Below are positions 1-10,700 of a stretch of DNA of 64,000 bases, one piece after another. Under the pieces are notes generated by a model. It was not told the origin of the DNA. It saw only the letters and a list, made by a program, of their open reading frames with translations, and searched no databases. The first letter of the stretch is position 1, and each line of letters begins with the position of its first letter. A program made the translations under genes and the position numbers. The DNA is from Ophiobolus disseminans (Eukaryota > Ascomycota > Dothideomycetes > Pleosporales > Phaeosphaeriaceae), in the NCBI GenBank assembly GCA_010093685.1, contig MU006247.1:1-64000 (forward strand), in the 5' to 3' direction.

Positions 1-440
1 ATCACGTGACCTGCCTAATCTAGTAATAGCTGTAAACGCTATATATATCATGCCTATTAGGCTGTTACTATCTATAGTAGCAACGCGTAATCTATTACAT
101 CATAATTGCGTAATCCATCACATCATGATGTACAATCTATCTGTACGCGTAATCTATTACATCGGATTACGCATATAGAGTGCTCTAGAACTAGATTGTA
201 TTTATAAGCAAAGAACCTTCTAGAGCTACTCTACAATGTATATAGACTCTCTTCTCTCTCTATAGCTCGGTGTCTAACTATCAATCTTGTAACTAGTATA
301 TATATTTTATATTACTAGTATCTTCTCTACTCTTTACCCTACTTCCGTTGCGGCTATTACGTTATCAGCACGTGATAGTAGCCTCCTACTAGAAGAGGAA
401 TAGCCTGTTTCTACATACAGGCTACAATCCACGCCTCCTC
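1..440. other. AT-rich degenerate repeat DNA, no gene
   Basis: No coding potential is visible. The stretch is rich in ctag/tag/cta words and repeats short phrases such as 'gtaatctattacat', as in RIP-mutated repeat DNA. A tatttataag box near 199-208 and a 'ctagaa..ttctag' pair suggest the remains of a transposon terminal region, but no boundary can be drawn. Confidence 0.4.
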
Positions 441-1940
441 TTAACATATAGTAGTTCGGCTCGTTGCACATATTGCACGTCGTGCGAACCTCTCTCCTAT
501 TAAAGGTAGCCGTCCCCCTCTAGAGGTCAATAGTCCTAGGCTAATTGGAGATAAAGCTTCCATCGTTTCGAGTGAGAATACCGCGAGGCTAGGTAGGCTA
601 AGCCGCGAGGTTCTGGCTACCTTAGGCATAGCGTGAGGTCGACGAGTTCGACACCTGCGAGAGGAAGTACACATAGTTCCTCCCTTTACGAAGAAGCAGT
701 TCTACAGCTAGATGCTAAGTGAGCGTCTCTATCTCCGCGGGACTGATCTTAACTCTATTCATCGCATCGATAAGGTCTTGGACTTCCTAGTCTACGCTAG
801 GAGGAAGGGTACTCTTTTTCTTAACCCTATAATGCTTCTCTAAGTCCTGTACGGCTAACTTGATGTCCTCTAGAGTAACGCAACAACTCTCCCTAACGGT
901 TACCTAAGCGCGCTAAGCGTCTTCCTCTGCCTAGCTAAAGGAAGTTTGTTTAATCCCTTTATGTTGTCGATAGACCTTCTAAACGTATTTGTAGATCGCA
1001 TCTATGTCGTATAACGAGACGTCTACTCCCTAGGGTAGATTAGGCATAGAAAAGAGAACGAGTTCTTTGTCAACCCTTAGAAGGCCTTTAAAGAAGAGGA
1101 ATCCTCGCTTAGAGTTATAGACCTGTTTAGAAGCTATTCTAGCTTCACTAATAACTAGGAAATTAGTGTAATACTCCGAAATCCTAGGAAACGATTAGGA
1201 GGCTTAACGAACGTACGCCTCGAGATACGCTCTAGTACCTCGCTGCTAAGACGTGTTGTTGTCGCGCTAGTGCTCCTTTATATCCTCCTAAAGCTGAACC
1301 CACTTAACTTCAACATACGATTTCATCTTCTTAAGGAACGAGCGCCTGACTGAGTCGCAGTAGTCAGGTAGAAGATAGACTTTCTGCTCGTCACTAAGAC
1401 GAGCGTTGTTTGCCTAATAGTTATACTTATCTAGGAACTCTGTCACCTCTCTTCTATCAAAAGCATAGTTGTTATTACGCACTAGCCTTATAGGCATAGT
1501 AACTAGGCCGTGATGCTCTATTGTATAGATACCTAAGTCTAATTCTAAGTCTAATATAACAGGCGGTGGCTCTCGGAACGAGGTCAAGTTAGACGCTAGC
1601 CTAGAGCTCCTAGGGAACGAGAGAGCGTCGTCAAGAGAACTACTGGGCGGAGTGGTGCCGGCGTGAGTAGTATCTAACGTTGTCGCTGCAGTGGCTAGTT
1701 CTTCACGTAGAGTCTTTCTCTCTAGAGAAGCTATAGTTAATCCGCTATCTGCTGGCACCTAAGTACGCGACAGAGGGAGGTGTAAAAAAAGAGATTGCGA
1801 AACGTCGCAAGAATAAAAGAGCGAGTAAGATAAGAGGATAGTATAAAGGCTCGTCCTAACGAGTGGATAGTGACAACTAGAGGCTTAGAGACGAGTAAAG
1901 CTTCAGGAGGAAGAGATAGGAGATCCTTTCCCACGAGGCG
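441..1940 (-). pseudogene. Decayed retroelement gag-like remnant (RIP-mutated)
   Basis: Read on the minus strand, a nearly continuous reading frame runs through this interval but is broken by many TAG codons where Trp or Gln would be expected. The longest open piece (1414-1758) is 114 codons. A Cys-x2-Cys segment near the distal end (around 470-490) resembles the start of a zinc knuckle. The composition, helical charged segments and the Cys motif suggest a retrotransposon gag. No protease, reverse transcriptase or LTR pair is visible, so the family is not assigned. All breaks fit C-to-T change at CpA. Confidence 0.4.
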
Positions 1941-2413
1941 AGGCGTCTACTGCGACAGCCTCCTGTAGCCTTTCTTACTTCCTAAAGACAGCCTCTCCTA
2001 GCTAAATAGTAGCTGAACGATGGTTGAACGAAGGGTGGCTGAACTGATACCACTAGGGCATAAAAATAATAGATACTAATGCCGGTAGGCTTCTCTGCGA
2101 AGCTGGTTCGAAATGTAGTTAACTAATTAAATCCTGAGTTCTCCTGGATTGACTGACTTATTACTGACTTGCCTCGCCTGCCTCTCCTCTTCTTTCTTAA
2201 TTAATGTTTTTCGTGTTCCGTTTTTCGTCCTAGTGGAGTGAGCCCCGGTAGCTCTCTCGGTGATCGCCATCGCAGGCGATACTTCTTCTAGCAGAACTAA
2301 TAAAGTTTGTTCCTCTGTGCGGGGTTCGCTATTCGCGTGGTCGCGATCAGACTCGTCCGGAGCTTGCTGGGTCGCTCTTAGGGTTAAACCGATCGCCCAC
2401 CTCCTCTAGCCGT

Positions 2414-2446
<33 letters not shown>

Positions 2447-2737
2447 TGCAGTCCTTCTGTAGCATCTGAATGTCCATAATCGTTCGGCCTCCTCTTCCTA
2501 TAGATACTGTTACTGCAGTATATCAAAAATAGAGCATACCAAGCGCCCTTCCTTCTTGTTCTTCCTCTACTCCTGCGTAGGTACTAATAATATTTCGTCC
2601 TGCTATCTGTTACTGCACAGGTACTAGCTGATATGAGTGACTACATGGCGCTGATGTAGCCTTCTAAAACCGCAATTTCAGCGCACTGCGTGGTCCTCTA
2701 CCAGAGCGACGATGCTGGGCCCCTTGGACTTCGCCAT
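1941..2737. other. Intergenic/degenerate DNA with a GTC microsatellite
   Basis: No convincing gene. At 2411-2446 there is a (CGT/GTC)n trinucleotide run with a single GCC interruption. The rest is mixed-composition DNA with ctag-rich patches. Small ORFs here show no recognisable domains. Confidence 0.5.
2411..2446. repeat. (GTC)n microsatellite
   Basis: About twelve GTC/CGT triplets in a row with one interruption (GCC). It is not part of a recognisable coding frame. Confidence 0.85.
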
Positions 2738-2992
2738 TTGAACCGTTAAGTGGAGTAAGTTGCCCATTATACTGTCGCCCTAGCAGGCCGAGCACGAGTG
2801 CAATGAGATGAGGAAGCAAAATAAATGATATTGATGTCTTGATTGTCTGCCGAGTTGTTGAGTCGTTCTCAAAGTGTCGTGTCGTGTTGATATCGATGAT
2901 GGCTCCTATCAGGAAGCTGTCTCGTGCTGCCCAACTAGTACTTCCCCGCACGTACTGAGAGTCTCCGCTCTCACTACCTGCAACGGCACAGT
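2738..2992 (-). repeat. Dispersed ~250 bp repeat, copy 1 (inverted relative to copy at 31231-31462)
   Basis: The reverse complement of this segment matches 31231-31462 over its whole length, with scattered substitutions and a few indels. Shared landmarks are 'gtgccgttgca', 'gagagcggagactct', 'gtgcggggaagtactagt', 'gggcagcacgagacagctt', 'gacatcaatat' and 'gcctgctag'. A 95-codon minus ORF (2664-2951) lies over it but has no recognised domain. It is probably the end fragment of a larger mobile element; which one is unknown. Confidence 0.75.
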
Positions 2993-3119
2993 AGTAGAGC
3001 TGGTCTGCATCTATGCTCCTAGTAATTGCGCAGTATATTCGACGTTGCTGTAGGCGTGTACAGGTAGGTTAGGTAGGATTCAGGAATAACTCCTGATCGG
3101 GAACTACAGTACCGGTACT

Positions 3120-4456
3120 AGTTCAAAAGTTTTGGTTGCTAAGCGCGAACACCAAACCCACGCGTCGCGTTATCCCAACTTCAACCCACTATAACTATGC
3201 CGCCACGTTGTCAATTTGGTTAGGAATTAAATCAAAATGCGCGCAGAGGGCCTAACTTAACACCTGCGCAACGACTTTCGATCATCGCGAAAGCTAAAGC
3301 TAGTGCGTTGGTGCGCGAGCTGGGGGAGGAGTTCGGGAGGTCGCCTAACTGCATCCGCACTACTATCTGACTTGCTAAAACTCGCAACACAACACTTAAA
3401 GCACCTCGCTTAGGGCGTCCTTTAATACTATCGCGTTATCAGCAAAAGATAATATACCGAAAGGCACGCGCTACGCCAAAGATAGAGTACTTACAGCTTG
3501 CTAAAGTTAGGGTGTTTGGAAATCCAGATAGCTCCTTTACAAAGCCACCTAGCCGCTCTACATTATATAGGGTACTCAAGGGACGTGGCCTAACTAACTT
3601 CCGCTGCAAAAAGCGTCTAAAAATTACCTAGGGGCATGCGTTGAGATGTCTAGCGTTCTGCAGGCAGTATCAAAACTTTCCCTAGGCCCAGCGCACGCTT
3701 AAGTTCAGCGACGAGTGCTCAGTTGAGAAGGGCTCTGGCCACAATCAGAAGTGGTGCTTTCGGTATCCTTAGGAGAAATAGAAGCTAGAGATAATCTCTG
3801 CCCTGCCTACTAGTCGCAAGCCAGCTCAGATGGTATAGGGTTCTATATAGCTGGATGAACGTAGTCGACCTCGCCGCAGCAAGCTGATTATTATAGAGCG
3901 CGACCCTAATGCTCCCCGCCGCGGGTACAGCAGCTAAAGTTACATTGAAACGCTGCAGGAAGGTCTCCTACCTCACTATCGTTGGTCTCAGCTCTTTATG
4001 CAGGATAACGCGCGCATACATACCTTGCGCGCAACGCGCGCGTAGTTAGCGCTGAAGCGCGTTTGGACGATTGACTGGCTAGCTTATTCACCCAACCTCA
4101 ACCCTATTGAGCACCTCTAGTGGCAGCTCAAAAAGCGCATAAACAAATTCTATCCCTAATATAGTAATTATATAAGAGGCTAGAAAGAGTGGGATGGCTT
4201 TTGCAACGCGTTGCAAGAGTGCTGGCGTGCCATACCCGGCAGGTTGCTTAGGGCTCTCATCTTGAGTATGCCGCGCCGAATACAGGCCTGTTAACGTGCG
4301 CGAGGCTAGCAAACGAAGTATTGATTATATGGCTAGAGTATTCACACAAAGAAACTAATATTATACCTTGTTGTGGGCTATTTTACTAAGGAGAGGTGGT
4401 GGGCGCTCGGTTTAGTTGGGTGCTAGCCCGAGCTCGGCAACCAAAACTTTTGACAC
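3120..4456 (+). mobile_element. Tc1/mariner-type DNA transposon, degenerate
   Basis: Terminal inverted repeats are visible: tcaaaagttttgg at 3123-3135 and its complement at 4441-4453. Between them a plus-strand transposase frame runs from about 3236 to 4310. The catalytic triad of the DD34E class can be read: Asp in FSDECS, Asp in MQDNARIH, and Glu in NPIEHLW, with 34 residues between the last two. A helix-turn-helix-like N terminus (about 3250-3400) precedes it. Many TAG/TAA codons sit where Trp or Gln is expected, so the element cannot make transposase. The target TA duplication is not clear. Confidence 0.85.
3236..4315 (+). pseudogene. Tc1-type transposase pseudogene (DD34E)
   Basis: This is the coding relic of the element above. 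Recognisable parts, in order, are an HTH region, a linker with a GRP-like motif (RLGRP), the first catalytic Asp near 3700, a tract ending in KWCFRYP, the second Asp near 4000, and NPIEHLW near 4100-4120. More than ten in-frame stops break it. Almost all are TAG, consistent with CAG-to-TAG and TGG-to-TAG change. Length (about 350 codons) is normal for the family. Confidence 0.8.
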
Positions 4457-4845
4457 GCGATTGTAGTGCGGCCTTGAATACACGCCTACTACTACAGCAG
4501 CTACCTATACCTATGAAGTACATTCTAACGCCTAGAAGCAGTAGAGCTAGTCTATATCTATGCCCTCAGAGTTTCTGCAGTGTATCTGATATCGTGGTGG
4601 GCGGGCAGAGCGGGTTTCGTGAGATTCAGGAATAACTCCTAATTAGGAACTAGCGCGGGCTAGAATACACTCTCCTACTGCAATGGCTACCCACACCTCT
4701 AAAGTGTGTTCTAACACTTAGATGTAGTAGAGCTAGTCTTCATCTATGCTTCTAGTGATTGCGCAGTATATTCGGCGTTGTTGTAGGCGTGTACAGGTAG
4801 GTTGGGTAGGATTCAGGAATAACTCCTGATCAGGAACTAGCGCAG

Positions 4846-5185
4846 TCTTGCACCAGACTCTACCACCACCCCCTTCTCTCGGCAATACCTCCACAACCAC
4901 AACGTCTAGAGATATTCTGAAGAGTACGTTTTAATTGCGCGAGCGTGCATGTCCGAGTGAGCTCCAAAGACTCCTGATATTTTTTCTAACCTTAAGCACG
5001 TTTTCGCCCTTCATGTTAACTTTAGCGTGATGCAGTATGCCCACACCCGAAGATGAAACAACTAATGTTAGCACTGTTGCTTTACTAGCCACACGCATCA
5101 CAAGCCACAATGATGACTAAAGCCGCATCTTCCGATGCGCATAGGCAACCCAAATATGTAAAGGAAACATGCCTCCACATGACAA
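4846..5185. other. Intergenic stretch downstream of the ankyrin-HET gene
   Basis: No gene is seen. The stretch contains one arm (5013-5047) of a 35 bp inverted repeat whose other arm lies beyond the 5' end of the ankyrin-HET gene. Confidence 0.5.
5013..5047 (+). repeat. 35 bp inverted repeat, left arm
   Basis: Matches the reverse complement of 9321-9355 at 32 of 35 positions. The core is atgttaactttagcgtgat. The two arms enclose the ankyrin-HET gene and about 4.3 kb of DNA. Confidence 0.75.
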
Positions 5186-8100
5186 TTAACCAAGAACGAC
5201 TGTGCTGGGCTTCAAGCAATTTTGTTCCCAAACCGCTTTTGGGACACGGCCCGCAGCTCGTCGATATGCAACTTTACCTTTACGCTCAATCCAGAGCACA
5301 TTATAAAAATGATACTCGTTTCCATTATCAGCGCTCTTAACAGGATGAGGAGCAACTCCCTCGGCCATCCTCTTAACACACTCTTCATTGTGTTCCTTAG
5401 CATCTACGAACTGTTAGCTCGAAATATCCTACTGGCTTATGTGTGTTGCACTTGTAGTGCAAAGCATGACTTCCACTTTTCAAACCTACCTGTCTCGCTG
5501 GCATTGTGAATGCTCCCATCGTTTGGTAGCACTCGCCGGAACTGGACTTGCCTCATACCATGGCGGTAAGAGTAACTGCAGACCCGGTTGATCCTCTCCT
5601 CGAATGCAGACTCTAGCTCCACGCAGCTGACTGATCCTGAAGAGATCGCAATTAGCTCAATCTTCTCTCCCAGTACAACTTTGTCGTCATCCATTCGTCG
5701 GAGCAGCCCTGCTGACCGGCCCTGCTCGTCTTCGAGACACAAAACGTGGCATATATCTTCGAAAGCCGGCCCGCAAGTAAATTGGGGAAGCTCAAAAACA
5801 GATGCTTTGAAGCCCGCATGGTACTCAGACCAAGTCAGCGGCTTGAGGATCGCCCCTACTCGAAAGAAAGCCCGTGACGTTTTGCAAGATAGGAAGGGCC
5901 AGGCGCTGTGAAGCATTGCCGTTGGCAGGGGAACATCGTTGATAGGTACGGGATGTTTAAAACGGTTAGTAGTGTCAGATATATGCGTAAAATGGACGCC
6001 ATTACTCCTACTGGAGAGCATAGAAAAGTCGTCCGTACATCGAGACCATCCGTTGGGAAGCGTGCCATCTTCATGTGTGCAGAAGCCCTTATACGTATCG
6101 AGAAGCGCCGGCTCATCCAACCGCTGATCCTGTTGCATATCCTCAGACAATATAGACCACTGCACGAGCCCCTGAGTCCTCCAAGTTGATGCTCCAGACT
6201 GGTGATGTTCGTGATCAAGGTATGTAAGTCCTGTTCGAAGACTGAAGGGATCGACCGGACAACGCCAACCGCACCATGACCATGAGGGAAGATGCCTGTT
6301 TGGTGCTACCATGCCTGCATCTTTTGCGATTCTGCGGTTGGCTTTGCTGAAAGGCTGCCACAGTAATGCAACATCGAGGAACAACCGTGGCAATCCACTT
6401 ACGAACCCAGAGGCAAAATTGCGTGAGAAAGAGTTTAATACGCCAGAAATTGCAGGAAGGGCGTCTTGAGGGTAGGTGAGATCTCGGCTGTTGTACAGGC
6501 TGACCATTTCAATATACATGCCGAAGTCAGGCCAGGAGATAGACGACATCCGGCGCGCCATCTCGTAGTACGATTGAGTAAAGGAGCCGCCGGGCTCTGC
6601 ATTCGCCTCTTGAAAAAGCTCGTCTTTATCCCAGACGCAACGCTGGCAATCCCAAAACATGTTACCATCAACAAAAATGGCGGCTCTTTTTGATAGAATT
6701 TGCTCTTGGAATGTCCATCCACGCGTGGCCCATTTGGATTTGAAAAGACTGTGATAAAGCTCCCCTATATGTTCCTTGGCGGTTGGTGGAGTGTGCCTCG
6801 AGCTAGCTTTTCGTCCTCGTTTGTTTGTGCTTCTCTGCATGCTGAACAGCCCCGATGATGCGGCACCAATAATAGTCAAGTATGCGCCCGAATAGAACTC
6901 GCCCATACACTCGACTTGCGCACGTGTGTCTCTGTCGTCTTGCACGATGCACAAGCAATCAACCCAAAGGTACTTCTCATCAAGCTTCCGTACCAGGTTG
7001 ATAGTATCCTTTACCACCTGGGGCAGGTGAGCTGCAGCTGCTCCGTTAAGATAGCCCGGCTTCTGGAAATCGGAGAGATTACTTCGTTTCAACAACAGTC
7101 TCTCTACCTTTTGACACCCTGCATTCTGTTGATCGTTGTGCCAGACATAGCTCAGGGCCACATATCGGGAGACGGTACGTCCTGGCACTATGTGTGCGAC
7201 CTCCGTGTCCACGACCCAGGCGGGGACTTGGTGAGGCTGCCGGTCTTGAACTGGAATGACTTGACAATCATTATCGTGCCAATTATCGCAGGCTTTAATC
7301 CAGCGAGAGAGACATCGATAGTCGATCTCGAGCCCTGTCTTGGCCTTGGGGTCCGCGTCCGCATTGTTCTTATCCAGCAGCAGCTCCACGACTGGTTCAT
7401 ACCCACTCTCTGCCGCCCACAATAACGGAGTCACACCATACTCGTCCCTCGAGTCTGGGTCTACTTTGTCCCTTCCAAGAAGCAACCTCACGACTGTTTC
7501 GTGTCCATATCGTGAGGCCCATGATAAGGGTGTCCGGCCAAGCTTGTCCTTTGCGTCCGGGTCTACTTTGTCCCTATCGAGCAATAGCCTCACAATTGTT
7601 TCGTGTCCATATCGTGCGGCCCATAATAGGGGTGTCCGGCCAAGCTTGTCCTTTGCGTCCAGGTCTATTTTGCTTTTGCCTAGCAGCAGTAGTCTTACAA
7701 CTGCCTCACGTCCGCTTTGCGCAGCCCACGATAACAGAGTCTGACCTAATGCTGTATCCCTCACATCTGCGTCTACTCTACCGCTATCGAGTAGTAGCTT
7801 TACAACCGCCTCGTGTCCGTTTCGCGCGGCCGCCCATAGCGGTGTCCAGCCACCCTCATCTTTTAAGTCTAGGTCCATGTTGCTAGATTTGAGCAGCAGC
7901 CTCAAAACCGCTTCGTGTCCGTATTGTGCAGCCCAAGACTGCAACGCTCGGCCATGCTTATCTCTTGAGTCCGGATTCACTTTGCCGGTATTGAGTAGCA
8001 GCCTGACAACTGCTTCATACCCGCTATCTGCTGCCCACCATAGTGGAGTACGGCCTGACGTTGTGTCCTTCAAATCTGCGTCTACTCTACCGCTATCGAG

Positions 8101-8838
8101 AAGCAGTCTTACAACCGTCTCGTGCCCGTTTTGCGCGGCCCGCGATAGTGGTGTCTGACTATTCTTGTCCTTTAACTTCGGGTCCACTTTGCTATTGTCA
8201 AGCAGCAACTTTACAACCGCTTCGTGCCCGTATGCTGCCGCCGACCACACCGGCGTTGCGTCGGATTCGTCCCTTGAGTTTGGGTCCACTTTGCTGCTAT
8301 TAAGTAGCAACCTTACAACCGCCTCATGTCCGTATCGTGCGGCCCACGATAGCGGAGTCCGACTTAACATCGTATCCTTTAAGTCAGCGTTGACTCCACC
8401 GCTATCGAGTAGCAACTTCACAACTGCCTCGTGCCCGTTCTGCGCGGCCCGCGATAGGGGTGTCCGGCCAGACTTATCCCTTAAGTCAGGGCTCACTTTG
8501 CTGTTGTCAAGCAGCAGCAGCCTTACAACCGCCTCACGCCCGCTTCGCGCAGCCCACGAGAGCGGAGTCAAGCCTGACGCCGTATCTTTAAGGTCTGCAT
8601 CTATCCTGCCGCTATCAAGTAGTAGCTTCACAACCGTCTCGTGTCCGTTTTGCACAGCCCATGATAGGGGTGTCCGGCCAAGCTTATCTCTTAAATTTGG
8701 GTCCACTTCGCGATTGTCAAGCAGCAACCTTACATCTGCCTCGTGCCCGGCACCTGCCGCCCACCACAGTGGGCTTACATCGTGTCCTTCCCCCGAGTCC
8801 ACGCTCGCACCAGGGCCCTCGAATGACGGCCCAGCCAT
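5186..8838 (-). CDS. Ankyrin-repeat HET-domain protein (allorecognition/NLR-like)
   Basis: Model: complement(join(5186..5403,5490..8838)), 1188 aa. The N terminus carries 14 tandem ankyrin repeats (about residues 20-510), each with TPL-x-WAA and GHEAVV-x-LLL signatures and unusually similar to one another. A HET domain follows (about 530-730): RYVALSYVW, YLWVDCLCIVQDD and RGWTFQEQ are its three blocks, and PSWSWCGW lies after it. An 86 bp GT-AG intron (5404-5489, branch gctaac) joins a last exon encoding the NVLWIE...VVLG tail. The second HET gene in this window ends in the same tail, which supports the join. HET domains trigger incompatibility cell death in fungi, and ankyrin arrays probably act as sensors. 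HET more often precedes the repeats, so the order here is unusual. The start is the first ATG, just before the repeats. No stops or frameshifts are seen, in contrast to the surrounding decayed DNA. Confidence 0.9.
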
Positions 8839-9480
8839 TGTTGTTACCCGTCAAGATCCTGGAAGACCGGGATTGTGGGAAGATAAGGCGAGAAAAGGTA
8901 TACCAGATGGGTTGGAACGTAGATTCGTGATCACTTTTTAAATCAGAGTGTGATCATACCGTAGCTAATCCATCTAATATATGATTACAAAGCAGCACTT
9001 TGATGAGAAGTTAAGAGTCAGGTGGTTCCAAGCACGCAGAAGGGACGTTGCTATGCCGAGGATGGTTGTCTGCTGAATTTGTTGAGCCGTGGAGGGTGCT
9101 CTTGGCGTACGTCAAGGCGGAGAACGCGCAATGGATGTGCAGCCGTCTCATTGGTCACGCTGCGATAAGGAGCTGCTCCAATGATCGTTTGTTGTATTAT
9201 CGCAGGCTCGCACCCTACCGGTCGTGTTGCGTAGCGCCGATAGGGCTACGCGCCAGTGGGTCGGTGCTACTTGACTCTTTTGAGGCACTTCTGGTTGCGT
9301 TTGAATAGCAGTGCAAATTAGGAGTGGGCACACTGTATCACGCTAAAGTTAACATAGTAAGGTGTCTACTAAGCACGACAGGGGTAGCTGCGGGGTAGAA
9401 CTCTCTTCGCTTACAAAAGGCGGAAGCCAATTGTGCATAGCAGTGTAACTAAGAAGCGTTCCAGAGTTTCAAATTGTGTA
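8839..9480. promoter_or_regulatory. Upstream region of the ankyrin-HET gene
   Basis: No gene is seen. This would contain the promoter of the minus-strand ankyrin-HET gene. It also holds the right arm (9321-9355) of the 35 bp inverted repeat. Confidence 0.4.
9321..9355 (-). repeat. 35 bp inverted repeat, right arm
   Basis: Reverse complement of 5013-5047 with three mismatches. It lies about 480 bp upstream of the ankyrin-HET start codon. Confidence 0.75.
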
Positions 9481-9489
9481 AGCGAGCGT

Positions 9490-10240
9490 AGGGGACAAAC
9501 TCTCAGTAGGATATGCATCTTAGCCTTGAAGTATTAATAATCTTAGGGTGTTGTGAAAAGGTGATAAGATTGTAATCAACAACTTGAAGTCTTGGGTTGC
9601 CCAGCCACATAGGTTTATACCTAAGCTCGCTACATTCACTATACTCACTGTAGGTGAAGCCCTCGAGCGCAGTACAAGAATGTAACACCTGCATAAGATT
9701 TAGTCTTTATATTTGTGCGTCGGTCAGCGCCAACGTTAATATATTATTTGACCTTAGTCAAAATATTGACTTTGTAAGTTCATCATCTCGTTGGGAATGA
9801 ATAAGGGGTCCAATTCGCAATGACGTGAGATTTAGTAAGCTGAAGACCTCAGCTAAGTCGCACACCGAGCAGGATAGGCCTCGAAGACTAAGCTCTCAGA
9901 TGTTCTGCAAGAATAGAAATCGCACTAAAGATTCAGTCTTCTTCGGCATCAGCAATGTCCAAAAAGGTTGCTTCTGGGACAGAAACCACCCAGGATAGCC
10001 CATCAGTTAGGGTTTGTCATTCATTGAACGTATCTCAAGTCCCTCTAGCTTCGGAAGTTGCGTGAGTAGTAGCGTAGCTAGGGCTTTTCTGTGAGCGATT
10101 TGTCGGTACCAAAGCTTTTTGTGGTGTAACAGTATGTTTAGGTGCAGAAGGTGCAGAGACAACGAAATGATGAAGCTTCGCGGGTATAGCCATTATAGCG
10201 GTATCTATATCTACAGGTGCCGGCACAAGCTATCGCTACG
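9490..10240 (-). pseudogene. Possible F-box/LRR-type gene remnant
   Basis: Minus-strand frames contain short stretches with a leucine-rich pattern: PKLEGLEIRSMND near 10035-10065, LSLRGLSCSVCDLAEV near 9850-9890, and CTALEGFTYSEYSE near 9620-9680. These alternate between frames and are cut by stops. The pattern resembles fungal F-box/LRR hypothetical proteins, but no F-box is visible and the family call is a guess. It sits between the ankyrin-HET gene and the DUF3435 relic, on the same strand as both. Confidence 0.3.
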
Positions 10241-10700
10241 ATGAGTGGGATGATGATATGTCAGGCAGCACGTATGTAATTATTACTTCGCTGTGCATTA
10301 GGCGGCCTGGTAGTGTTATTGGTTCGTATCTTGGGTGACGCGGGGAAGCTTGGAGGAGGGCTGGGTAACTTCAGACTCCCAGTTACTTGGGCTATAGACG
10401 TCGTACCGGTTCATTGATAGCAGCCCCGTACAGATATCGCCAATGCCCCTCGGGATCTTTTCCTTGTAAGGGTGCGATGGGTTGACCATAAGTGCAAGGT
10501 GAACGGTGATGAATTCGATAGAGAAGCTACCCTACGCTCGCGTCGAGTTTATATATATCCCGTGGTGCTGTCTTCGAGCAGCTTCCGGCGATTGCCAGAG
10601 CGCCGACGAAGCTCCGAGGATCGCACCGAGAAACCCCACAGCAACCCCGCTCTTAGCCTATTATAGCTACAACGAAGGCCACAGGCCAAGTACTATGAAT
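10241..10700. other. Degenerate DNA downstream of the DUF3435 relic
   Basis: No supported gene. Minus-strand frames here may hold the eroded C-terminal part of the DUF3435 protein, but stops and frameshifts prevent assignment. Confidence 0.35.

Larger units (their letters stand above)
2962..4845. repeat. Tandem ~188 bp satellite, about three units, split by a transposon
   Basis: Three related units lie at about 2962-3115, 4455-4655 and 4656-4845. Each ends with 'attcaggaataactcct' followed by a short palindrome (best copies read tcctgatcagga), and each carries 'agcagtatat' or 'gcagtgtat' and 'gtagagct(a/g)gtct'. The spacing between the second and third end-motifs is about 188 bp. The Tc1-type element at 3120-4455 interrupts the array between the first and second units. 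Confidence 0.7.

Noticed and set aside
5437..5489. Stop of the ankyrin-HET protein at 5437 (1133 aa)
   Set aside because: This stop lies in an intron; splicing at 5489/5403 leads into the tail shared with the other HET gene.
8165..8941. 258-codon plus ORF across the ankyrin region
   Set aside because: Shadow of the ankyrin repeats: the repeat period is close to a multiple of three, so the complementary frame stays open.
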